A DNA stretch of 64,000 nucleotides from CBDBBY01 sp965205055 (GTDB taxonomy: Bacteria; Pseudomonadota; Alphaproteobacteria; Rhodobacterales; Rhodobacteraceae): positions 1,240,001-1,304,000 of the forward strand of contig OZ242030.1 of NCBI GenBank assembly GCA_965205055.1, written 5' to 3'. Under the pieces are notes generated by a model. It did not search any database and had not been told where the DNA came from. It worked only from the letters and a program-made list of their open reading frames with translations. A program made the position numbers and the translations under genes. Positions 54,011-61,982 of the stretch are shown piece after piece. The first letter of the stretch is position 1. The number at the start of each line of letters is the position of its first letter.

Positions 54011-54113
54011 AACTGAACGGCATCATTTTCCAGGTCAGGTAAACCTCTTTCGAGAGGTCAACCTGCCTGAACTTGCTTTGCCCGCTGGCTATGCTGCCTT
54101 GATCGACGCATGA
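54003..54113 (+). CDS. Possible short peptide or gene remnant
   Basis: A 36-codon frame from ATG 54003 reads MDATERHHFPGQVNLFREVN, then LPELALPAGYAALIDA and TGA. The composition looks coding-like and the ending resembles a fragment of a longer protein, but I cannot name it. There is no convincing ribosome binding site. A hairpin ACCTCT-TTCG-AGAGGT lies within it. Confidence 0.25.
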   Translation: MDATERHHFPGQVNLFREVNLPELALPAGYAALIDA

Positions 54114-54261
54114 GCCGAACCTGTCCTCGTCCAGAAATAAATCCCACCGCGAGGAACATCGATACGGCGGTTCCGCCCGGCGGGAAATTTGAGGGACTCT
54201 CCGCCGGTCACTGGCCTACGAAAGTAGCAATCGGCTCCAATTCTCGATCTTGTGGGTATTT

Positions 54262-55337
54262 ATGGGTAAGTTTGTGGGCATGCCCCTGAATATCGACACG
54301 GTCCGCATCACGCCTGAAATCCTTGCCCTCATCGCCGAGGTCGCCGAGGTCGACGAATTCAAAGGAGCTTGGAAAGCGCTTGGAGTGCTCGCTCCCGAAC
54401 GGCTGTCCGCCTTGCGCCGTATTGCCGCCATCGAAAGCATCGGCTCATCCACAAGAATCGAAGGCAGCAAGCTGTCCGACAGCGATGTGGACAAACTCAT
54501 GTTGAACATTGAATCAAACACTTCGAAACTCGAGACGAGCAGGAAGTCGCAGGTTACGCAAAAACTATGCAAACGGTTTTCGACAGCGCCTCCGCCATAA
54601 CGTTGAGCGAAAACCACATCAAGCAGCTACACCGCGATTTGCTCCGCTATTCCGAGAAAGATGAACGGCGCCGAGGCGAGTACAAAGCCAATCCGAATCA
54701 TGTCAGCGCATTCAATGCCGACGGCAACGAAATAGGAGTCATGTTCCAGACCGCCACGCCATTCGACACGCCTCTCCTTATGGAAGAACTGGTGGCATGG
54801 ACCAACAGAGCATTGGACGAAAAATCTCTGCACCCGTTGCTGGTCTTGGCAATTTTTATCGTCGTGTTCCTCGAAGTCCATCCGTTCCAAGAAGGCAATG
54901 GACGGCTCTCGCGCATTTTGACTACTTTGATTTTGCTGCGCAGCGGTTACGAATACGTGCCTTACAGCTCTGAAGGCGTGATCGAACAAAGCAAGAGCGG
55001 CTATTGCCATGCGTTGCGACGCACCCAAGGCGCGATCCGCGCAGACAGTCACGACTGGCAGCCGTGGCTGATTTTCTTTCTACGCGCGCTTCAACAGCAA
55101 AAGGCACGCCTGCAAATCAAGTTGGAGCGGGAAAGGCTGCTTGCGGCGCAACTCCCGCCGCTTAGTCTTGAGATCATCGATCTGGTGAAAAGGCACGGCA
55201 ACCTCAGAATTGCCCAGATCGTTGAGATTACTGGAGCAAATCGGAATACGGTCAAAAAGCACCTCGCCAAATTGATCGCGACCAACCATCTTTCCAAGCA
55301 AGGCGTTGGCAAAGGCACATTTTACCTGGTTCCCTGA
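54262..55337 (+). pseudogene. Fic-family protein split by a one-base frameshift
   Basis: The first frame, from ATG 54262 or 54280, encodes an inhibitory-helix segment SIGSSTRIEGSKLS and runs to the codons for NTSKLETSRKS. The second frame supplies TRDEQEVAGYAKTMQTVFD and everything after. Adding one A to the AAA at 54526-54528 would join them as NTSKTRDEQEVAGYA, the normal Fic sequence, so a single-base deletion in a short A run is the likely cause. The second part keeps the complete catalytic motif HPFQEGNGR near 54885 and a C-terminal winged helix (GNLRIAQIVEITGANRNTVKKHL). Fic enzymes AMPylate proteins. The full protein would be about 350 residues. A sequencing error is possible. Confidence 0.8.
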
Positions 55338-55719
55338 TACGGATCGATATTTGTCCCGACCGAATTCGCCAATCCAAGCATGTGCGATTCTATGAATTTG
55401 AAGCCATGCTGGCGAGGACGGCCTGTCCAGAAGTCACGAGATTTATAGCGGATTTCATTCGGACTGAACCGTGGCATATCCTGACGCCACGAGGTCGCCT
55501 GCGTATTCGTCGGGCTCGAATTTTTCCAAGATGACGCCGACATTTTTCTTGAGGGGGTCTTGGGTTGGCGCGCGATCCTTTCGCAAAAAGTGATCTCAGT
55601 CAGCACAAGCGATTCTATTTTCATTCGCAGGACTTGGATTGAAATTGCTATGATCTCGGTCTTGTTGCTTCGGTTACCTTGATCATTTTGGCCGTTTCTT
55701 GCTTGCGGCGGCGATGTGT
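55338..55719. other. Region without a supported gene
   Basis: These 382 bases lie between the convergent fic and abiEii genes. A leftward segment near 55530-55580 reads APTQDPLKKNVGVILEKFEP, which looks like a fragment of a real protein, but stops surround it. I take it as decayed coding sequence of unknown origin. Confidence 0.35.
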
Positions 55720-56535
55720 TCAACCCGTCCCCTTCCATGGCTCGCCAGGTAGCCGTGCAACGAGACGATTGAAAACCGCTTGCGCAGCATTTGCCATGTC
55801 CCATTCGGCATCGCCGCTAAGCAACGGATTTATGTCCGCAGAAAACCGCGGATCCCGCAACTTTTGCGATAGGTTCCTTTCGAACATGGCGCGAGTCACA
55901 AAACCGCCCTCCTGTTCCAAGTAAGCGTTGAATGCATCCACTATCCGGTCCGCGTTTGTTTCTTCTTTGCTTAGTCCCGCATCAAGATCAAATAGGTCCC
56001 GTGCCTTCTTTCGTTGATATAGCGCACGCATCTTGGTAGCGAGAAGCTCGTCAAGCTCGTAGGTCAGGATATCGGCGGCGCCGTCGAACCAACGCGACTC
56101 GACGGAAAACGGAATCCTTTTGAATTCGAACGCAGAAAAATGTTCGCGTGTATTTATCTCGATTTTCAAACGAAGCGTTAGAGGCGGCGTGTCCCCGGAC
56201 TGGACACGATAAACCAAAGCGATCCGACCTGCTTTCTGGCTCCATCGGGGTATTCCAAGCCACGGGTCGAGAGTCTTGTGCAAGGCGTCCAAGAGCGCGC
56301 CGACTGGGCCGGAGTGCACTTGCACCAGATCGATGTCCTCGGAATAGCGCATGGGAGGCAATATGTAGAGCTTGTAGAGTGCCGTTCCGCCACGAAACGC
56401 GAGTCCTTTCGCAACGTCAGGATTTGAAAACATTTCGACCAGTGCTCGGGCTATGATCAGATCTTGCTCCACCATGTATGCCTCGGGCCACGGAGCATTT
56501 TCTCTCCATTCAGCGATGTGGTCGCTCGGAATCAT
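55720..56535 (-). CDS. AbiEii-type nucleotidyltransferase toxin
   Basis: This 271-residue protein has the nucleotidyltransferase motif of AbiEii: FRGGTALYKLYILPPMRYSEDIDL, where GG, Lys and Asp-x-Asp lie around residues 48-72. Later come LKIEINTREHFSAFE (third acidic position) and a C-terminal KMRALYQRKKARDLFDL. Its ATG overlaps the stop of the antitoxin-like gene by four bases. AbiE systems give abortive infection through tRNA modification, acting as a type IV toxin-antitoxin pair. The gene is complete. Confidence 0.88.
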   Translation of the reverse strand: MIPSDHIAEWRENAPWPEAYMVEQDLIIARALVEMFSNPDVAKGLAFRGGTALYKLYILPPMRYSEDIDLVQVHSGPVGALLDALHKTLDPWLGIPRWSQKAGRIALVYRVQSGDTPPLTLRLKIEINTREHFSAFEFKRIPFSVESRWFDGAADILTYELDELLATKMRALYQRKKARDLFDLDAGLSKEETNADRIVDAFNAYLEQEGGFVTRAMFERNLSQKLRDPRFSADINPLLSGDAEWDMANAAQAVFNRLVARLPGEPWKGTG

Positions 56536-57329
56536 ACTTCAGCTTCAATCTCGGTGTTGATGCGCAAACGCCAGTCTGCGGCGCGCTCCGCAAGGTCAAA
56601 CGGCATGCCCGGAGCAAGCGGCACAAGGTCATGAGCGCGTTCTTTTATATGGGCCTTCAGCATCGCAGTCTTGTCGGCTGCCCCGACCTGCTCAAGGATG
56701 TAGCCAAGGCGCTGTCCCCAAGCCAGCGGTGCAGTCTTTGCCGCATCCGCCAAGAGACGCGGATCAATGATCTCGGCGAGTTCAGAAAGGATCGTCGCCA
56801 CGTTGTCCAGCCCGCCGACACGCCGTTCGTAACCGACTAGGTCGACCGCCGTTGCCTCGGCGCTGGAGACAAGCATTGTCCCGCGCGGCGTGTTGAATTT
56901 CCGGACCGGCACCTCGGCGATCCGTTTTCGGGCATAAAACAAGACCTTGACAGCACCGCATGAAATTGGCCGGCGATTCTGGTCGAGGGTAACTTGGAAA
57001 ACTTGCGGGCGGTGATGCGCTGCTCCATGGTATTGCGCAGCGGACAAGAGCGACACATAGTACGGTCGTTTTTTGCACTCCATCAGAGCCGGTATGAACT
57101 GGGCGGCGGGCAGGCAGCGGATCCGCATGTACTCGGGGGGAACAATCACATAAAAACCGCGGGCCGGACTGGCGATCAACCCTTTTCTTGCCAACCTATT
57201 CAGCGCGAGCTTTGTTGCGGCGGCGGACACGCCGAGCGCTGCTCGCATGTCCGACGTTCTGAAGTGATATCGGCCTTTAGCCGCCCACTTGTAAATAACG
57301 TCCCTGGCTCTGGGTGATTCCGCATCCAT
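56532..57329 (-). CDS. AbiEi-type antitoxin/regulator
   Basis: The product is 265 residues from ATG 57329; the frame is open further upstream and the start is uncertain because no ribosome binding site is obvious. An N-terminal winged helix reads HFRTSDMRAALGVSAAATKLALNRLARKG. The C-terminal antitoxin domain has YYVSLLSAAQYHGAAHHRPQVFQ and FNTPRGTMLVSSAEATAVDLVGY. These are hallmarks of AbiEi proteins, which repress the operon and oppose AbiEii. It is translationally coupled with the toxin gene. Confidence 0.85.
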   Translation of the reverse strand: MDAESPRARDVIYKWAAKGRYHFRTSDMRAALGVSAAATKLALNRLARKGLIASPARGFYVIVPPEYMRIRCLPAAQFIPALMECKKRPYYVSLLSAAQYHGAAHHRPQVFQVTLDQNRRPISCGAVKVLFYARKRIAEVPVRKFNTPRGTMLVSSAEATAVDLVGYERRVGGLDNVATILSELAEIIDPRLLADAAKTAPLAWGQRLGYILEQVGAADKTAMLKAHIKERAHDLVPLAPGMPFDLAERAADWRLRINTEIEAEV

Positions 57330-57741
57330 ATGCTTAAAGTATTGTTTTTCATTACCTGATGAAAGTAATTTCAGCCATTTGTCCTCTCCACGCACGGTTC
57401 CCTTCGTCGACGCGGCTTTTCCTCGGTCAATTCGGAGTGTCGGGTTGAGTGCTTTCGTGTCCGGCGGTTGCGAGGCGGAGATGCCTGGGGTGGACGAGAT
57501 ATAAGAAGATACGGCGTGCCCGGGTGGATGCGGCTTGAATCCGGCGGCGGCGAATTCGGTTTCCGACCGCAAAAAGCACTGGACATCAATCACCCCCCCC
57601 CCCTACGATGCTCGCGGATGCCCAAAGGGCCGCCGCAGTGGGCGCGAACGCCGGAGCTCGTTCATGACTGGACGCTCTGGCGGTGCATGCGACGGCAAGA
57701 GGCAAAGGAGACACTGAACCAGCATTGACGGGGAAAACGCC
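57330..57741. other. Intergenic region upstream of the lipoprotein gene
   Basis: These 412 bases separate the divergent AbiEi and lipoprotein genes. The notable feature is the 11-C tract at 57593-57603. Frames over this region are low-complexity GC-rich shadows. Confidence 0.5.
57593..57603 (+). repeat. Homopolymeric tract of 11 C
   Basis: An uninterrupted run of 11 C lies 138 bases upstream of the ATG of a surface-lipoprotein gene. Runs of this length slip readily in replication and often sit near surface protein genes in phase-variable bacteria. Whether it lies between promoter elements here cannot be decided from sequence. Confidence 0.85.
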
Positions 57742-59694
57742 ATGAACACGAAACTGACCGCAGCTCTGGCTTGCGCCGCGGCGCTGGCGCTCGGCGCCTG
57801 CTCCGGCGGCAATCCGCCGGCCCCCGCAGATCCCGATCCGGATCCCGCCGCTCCTGGTACCACAGATCCCGCGCCTGGTACCACAGATCCCGTTCCCGAG
57901 ACCACGGATCCGCCCGCGGACGCCAGAACCCCGGCGGAACGGTTCGACGCCGCGCATGCGAAAGCGGCGGCGGATCTGGCCGCCGCCCGGAGCATGGTGA
58001 CTGCCGCTGCAACGACGTCGACAGGCATCGCCGCCGCGCGGAAGGCTTTGACGGACGCCCTCGCGGCGGCGCGCGCTCTGGAGGCACCTTCGGACGACTC
58101 CGGAAGGACCGCCCGGGCGACCAGACTGGCCCTCAAGGCAGACGCCGCCGAGGCCGAGGACCTCCCGAAACTGCGCGTCGCCGAAAGCAGCGCGGGATGG
58201 GCGGGATCGTCCGCCCTGGTCATAGGAAGGGAGATTCTCGGAACGCCTGAGATCCCGGCGGTCCGCACTCAGCGCGAAACCGAAGCCGGGCAACTTGACG
58301 ACACCCGCGCCATCGACGCCGACACCCTGCTGACGGAGGAGGAAATCCCGGCGGTCATGTACGAGGACGGAAAGGTCGTGATGTCCCCGGGCCTCAGAAG
58401 CAGCCGCGACCGGCTGCTCATGCGGGGAATCCCGGTCCTTTTTGGGAGTCGCCCGCAAAACGGCGCAGAACTCAGCCCACGCGACACCAGGTTGTTTCTG
58501 TATGTGGGCTTCATTAACAGCAACCCGAGATCCCTTGTGGACCCCACTGGCGGCGGAAACGACGGCGTCGAGTTGGACAATATTAAACTCGTTGCCGGGC
58601 TAAGGATCACTCCGGGCGGGCTTGTCGTGGACATGGGCGGAAAAGGCGCGCCTGGCCTTGATTTCAGACTTCCCCAAGTTTTTCTAGGTCAAGGGCTCAG
58701 CGGGGGAACGATCTTGGACAGCGGAACGAAAGGCGGATACGATCTGAAGCTTACGTTCGGCCCTCCGAGGGCCTCGCCCGAAGGCAACGCCGAGCATTAC
58801 TGGACCGCCCGGCTCATGCCGGATTCGGATCATCTGGAGAACCCAACCATCAACACCGCGCTCAGTACCGCCGGACGGGAGGAGCTGGGCACTTACATCA
58901 TGCGGCTGTCCAACCATGCCGGCCTGGTCAGGAATCTCGAAAACCCGGACGACCCGGCGGCCTCCGCGCTCGACGACGTGAACCACTACCTGTCCTATGC
59001 GGCCTACGGGCACATGGAATTCTCCGACGGCTTCGTGACGGCAACAAACTGGGCCGGGATAGTCCCCGGGCAACGGACCTTCCCCTTCCATGTGGGCTAC
59101 GACGCGTTCAAGGACGAAGACGGCATGAGGGCCACGGACGTTGCCGAAAAGATCAGAGGGACGTTCAGAGGCCGAACGCTGGCCTCGCAATTCGCGTTTA
59201 TCCGCTATGCGCACTCCGGCCTTGGGTTCTATCCGGGACTGAGAGGTGCCAACTCCTTGACGCAGCGGGATGCCAACTACCTTAGGCTGCGGGGCGACGT
59301 CAGGCTGACCGCGACAATTTCCGGAACCGCGGCCGATAACAAGATCAGCGGAACGATCACGAACTTGGAATCCTTTGACAACAGAGAGGAGGAGTGGGAA
59401 GACTATGCTAGGATCACCGGCCCCCTGACGCTCCAGGCAGGCGACATCGAAGCCTCGGGAGAGTTCGCCGGCGTCATCGACACCGCCTCTTTGACGGAGT
59501 TCACGGAGGGAGGCTACAGGGGAAACTTCTACGGGCCTGCCGCCGGACTGGAGGCGGCCGGTATCTGGTACCTTCAGGACGCCATCGCGGCCGACTCCCC
59601 CGCCGAGAACTTGTCGGTCGTGGGCAGCTTCGGCGCGGCACTCGTCCGCGACGACGGCACCTACGGCGTCGTGGTGAGACCCGTCGGCGACTGA
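57742..59694 (+). CDS. TbpB-like surface lipoprotein
   Basis: This 650-residue protein starts at ATG 57742 with GGGGAAAA upstream. Residues 1-20 are a lipoprotein signal with lipobox LGAC and Cys20 as the lipidated residue. A low-complexity linker (PADPDPDPAAPGTTDPAPG) and an Ala-rich helical segment (residues ~65-125) lead to a large beta-rich region. The C-terminus has the TbpB/FhbP-type barrel pattern: ITGPLTLQAGDIEASGEFAG, GGYRGNFYGPAAGLEAAGIW, VVGSFGAAL. Known relatives bind host iron proteins or other ligands on the cell surface. The ligand here is unknown. Expression may be phase variable through the upstream C tract. Confidence 0.8.
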   Translation: MNTKLTAALACAAALALGACSGGNPPAPADPDPDPAAPGTTDPAPGTTDPVPETTDPPADARTPAERFDAAHAKAAADLAAARSMVTAAATTSTGIAAARKALTDALAAARALEAPSDDSGRTARATRLALKADAAEAEDLPKLRVAESSAGWAGSSALVIGREILGTPEIPAVRTQRETEAGQLDDTRAIDADTLLTEEEIPAVMYEDGKVVMSPGLRSSRDRLLMRGIPVLFGSRPQNGAELSPRDTRLFLYVGFINSNPRSLVDPTGGGNDGVELDNIKLVAGLRITPGGLVVDMGGKGAPGLDFRLPQVFLGQGLSGGTILDSGTKGGYDLKLTFGPPRASPEGNAEHYWTARLMPDSDHLENPTINTALSTAGREELGTYIMRLSNHAGLVRNLENPDDPAASALDDVNHYLSYAAYGHMEFSDGFVTATNWAGIVPGQRTFPFHVGYDAFKDEDGMRATDVAEKIRGTFRGRTLASQFAFIRYAHSGLGFYPGLRGANSLTQRDANYLRLRGDVRLTATISGTAADNKISGTITNLESFDNREEEWEDYARITGPLTLQAGDIEASGEFAGVIDTASLTEFTEGGYRGNFYGPAAGLEAAGIWYLQDAIAADSPAENLSVVGSFGAALVRDDGTYGVVVRPVGD

Positions 59695-59839
59695 CCTCCG
59701 GGATCCGGGCCGACGCTTTCGAAGTATCTCGCACCGATCCTGTTCGCCGCCGACAGGTCGGGCGCGATCATCTGGGCGGCGCCGGATTGGGCGCAGACGG
59801 CGGAGGTCGCGGAGGCGCTCCGCTCGCCCGATGCGAAGA

Positions 59840-60259
59840 TCAATCTTCTTGAGTTTGTTCGACCGGTTGGATGAACCCAAGCGCGGCGCCGGTGGGATCT
59901 GCAACGATGGCTATCGTGCCGATGCCCTCGGCGTCGAATGGCTCGCGCATGACACTGCCGCCGTCGGCGCGGACAACCCTCACCGCTTCATTGATGTCGG
60001 CAACCGCGAAATACGTGAACCAATGCGGCGGCGCGTCCGCGAGATTTTCCATGCTGGTCATGTCCATGATGCCAGCGGTCGGCACATCGCCTCTGTTCGC
60101 AACCGTATACTCGCCTTCCGCCATCGGCATCGCGCTGAATTTCCAGCCGCACGATTTCCCGTAAAATTTCTTCGCACTTTCGACATCGCGAGTCATCAAC
60201 TCGCTCCACCAAACCATTCCGTGTTTGTCGGATACCGGGCAGTCTTCCGATTCAGGCAT
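59840..60259 (-). CDS. VOC-family (glyoxalase-like) protein
   Basis: This 139-residue protein is a single VOC unit of two beta-alpha-beta-beta-beta halves. It has GMVWWSELMTRDVESAKKFYGKSCGW in the first half, and WFTYFAVADINEAVRVVRADGGSV and IAIVADPTGAALGFIQP in the second. A metal site is plausible, but no complete set of ligands is evident. Function unassigned. It faces the lipoprotein gene convergently, with about 145 bases between. Confidence 0.85.
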   Translation of the reverse strand: MPESEDCPVSDKHGMVWWSELMTRDVESAKKFYGKSCGWKFSAMPMAEGEYTVANRGDVPTAGIMDMTSMENLADAPPHWFTYFAVADINEAVRVVRADGGSVMREPFDAEGIGTIAIVADPTGAALGFIQPVEQTQED

Positions 60260-60433
60260 GATTCACTCCTCGATTCATGTTGTTGGGTTGGAAATTACGA
60301 ATAATTGACAGCCAAAATTTCTACAAGCAAGCCGCATCGATATGAGCGCGCGCTTGCGAACAGTTCACTTCTGAACGATAAGCCGTTCTCGATATCCGGG
60401 CGACAATCATCCTGTACGCGAAGGCTTGCAATT

Positions 60434-61120
60434 TTGGCTCAAAAGATCTGCGTTTTCGATGCATACGGCACTTTGTTCGACGTCGCCGCCGCGGCCCGAA
60501 GGGCGGCGGAGGAAGACTCCAGCGACAAACTTGCCAACGCTTGGGAGAACATCGCGCGGGACTGGCGGCTTAAGCAGCTGCAATACACCTGGATTCGAGC
60601 TGCCACCGGATCGCATACGGATTTTTGGACGGTGACTTGCGAAAGTTTGGACTGGGCGCTCGAGGCGGCAGGACTTTCCGCTGACCAAGGACTCCGATCC
60701 AGGCTGCTTGCGCTTTACGAGGAGCTCGACGCGTATTCTGAAGTTTCGACTGTTCTTTCAAAGTTGAAATCGCAAGGAAACAGCACCGCGATCCTCTCGA
60801 ACGGAAGTCCGAAAATGTTGTCGAGCGCAGTCGCCGCAGCCGACATTTCCGGTTCGCTCGATGCGGTCCTCAGCGCGGAGAGTGCCGGCATCTTCAAGCC
60901 TCACCGGCAGGTCTACGACCTCGTTGCCGAACATTTCTCGTGCAGTCCCGAGGACGTGATATTCGCATCATCGAACGGATGGGACGCCGCGGCAGCGTCG
61001 GGTTACGGATTCACCGCCGCTTGGGTCAACAGAATCGGGGAGCCGGTTGATCGGCTGCCTTGGAAACCTGCCCACGTCTTGCCTGATCTGAACGGGGTCG
61101 TGGAAATGGCGAAACAGTGA
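60434..61120 (+). CDS. HAD-superfamily (S)-2-haloacid dehalogenase
   Basis: The product is 228 residues from TTG 60434, with GAAGG about 10 bases upstream; no ATG fits. Catalytic Asp is in ICVFDAYGTLFDV (near residue 8), and the family motifs YTWIRAATG, AILSNGSPKML (Ser/Asn), SAGIFKPHRQVYDL (Lys) and FASSNGWDAAAASGYGF (Ser-x-x-x-Trp-Asp) are all present. These match L-2-haloacid dehalogenases, which hydrolyse 2-haloacids to hydroxy acids. It overlaps the following hydrolase gene by four bases. Confidence 0.9.
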   Translation: MAQKICVFDAYGTLFDVAAAARRAAEEDSSDKLANAWENIARDWRLKQLQYTWIRAATGSHTDFWTVTCESLDWALEAAGLSADQGLRSRLLALYEELDAYSEVSTVLSKLKSQGNSTAILSNGSPKMLSSAVAAADISGSLDAVLSAESAGIFKPHRQVYDLVAEHFSCSPEDVIFASSNGWDAAAASGYGFTAAWVNRIGEPVDRLPWKPAHVLPDLNGVVEMAKQ

Positions 61121-61959
61121 CCAAAATTCAGTATTTCAAAAGCTCGGACGGACTGAATTTAGCCTTCCGAGACGAAGGCGAAGGGCTTCCGGTTCTGTGC
61201 CTTGCGGGCGTGACGCGAAACTCCAAGGATTTCGACTACCTCGCGCAAAGCATCGACGGATGCAGGTTGATCCGTCCGGACTATCGCGGCCGAGGTTACT
61301 CCGACTACGACCCGAACCCGCTCAACTACAGCATCCAAGTCGAAGCGCGCGACGCGCTGGAATTGCTCGACCATCTGGGCATCGATTCCGCGCCCGTTGT
61401 CGGGACGTCGCGCGGCGGCATGATCGCGATGTTCATTGCCGCGACCGCCAAGCGTCGATTGACCGGAGTGGCCCTCAACGACATCGGGCCGGATATTGAC
61501 CCGGATGGGATCGGACGCATTTGCGAATACATCGGAATCGATCCATGCCACGGAAGCGTGGAGAAAGCTGCCGAAGAGACTTCGCGTTCCTCTGTCGGAT
61601 TCAGCAATGTTCCGGATTCCCGGTGGCGCAGCGAAGCGGAACACAGATTCAAAGCAACTCCGGACGGACCGCGACTTGACTACGACAGCAAGCTCAGAGA
61701 CTCGTTTCTGGACGCGGTTCAAGGCCCGCTTCCGGATCTTTGGCCATTCTTCAAGGCGCTGGACGGCATGCCGACCGCATTGGTCAGAGGCGCGAATTCA
61801 GACCTTCTGTCATCGGAAACGGCTGCAAAAATGCGCGAGATTCTGCCGGACATGATCTTTCGGGATATTCCCGACCGAGGCCACTGCCCTTTTCTCGACG
61901 AACCTGAAAGCCTTTCCGCGATCAATGAATTCCTGACGGCGGTTCAAGCCAAAACTTGA
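61117..61959 (+). CDS. Alpha/beta hydrolase
   Basis: This 280-residue protein starts at GTG 61117, inside the end of the dehalogenase gene. The nucleophile Ser is in VGTSRGGMIAM, the oxyanion region in LCLAGVTRNSKDF, and IRPDYRGRGYSDYDPNP follows. The catalytic His lies in IPDRGHCPFLDEPES, and an Asp near RGANSDLLSSE is the likely acid. The fold is complete. Substrate is unknown. Coupling to a dehalogenase suggests shared breakdown of a halogenated or ester compound. Confidence 0.88.
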   Translation: MTKIQYFKSSDGLNLAFRDEGEGLPVLCLAGVTRNSKDFDYLAQSIDGCRLIRPDYRGRGYSDYDPNPLNYSIQVEARDALELLDHLGIDSAPVVGTSRGGMIAMFIAATAKRRLTGVALNDIGPDIDPDGIGRICEYIGIDPCHGSVEKAAEETSRSSVGFSNVPDSRWRSEAEHRFKATPDGPRLDYDSKLRDSFLDAVQGPLPDLWPFFKALDGMPTALVRGANSDLLSSETAAKMREILPDMIFRDIPDRGHCPFLDEPESLSAINEFLTAVQAKT

Positions 61960-61982
61960 CGTCCGTCAAAGCGCGCATAGCG

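Larger units (their letters stand above)
53424..54261. other. Non-coding region with degenerate tandem repeats upstream of fic
   Basis: Around 840 bases without a supported full gene. Bases 53893-54010 hold a run of ~20-bp degenerate units (see separate entry), followed by a possible 36-codon frame. The part from 53430 to 53880 has only short frames and no recognisable product. Confidence 0.5.

Noticed and set aside
55322..55804. 160-codon leftward frame between fic and abiEii
   Set aside because: It overlaps the abiEii 3' end in another frame and has non-coding-like composition; only a short inner fragment looks protein-like.
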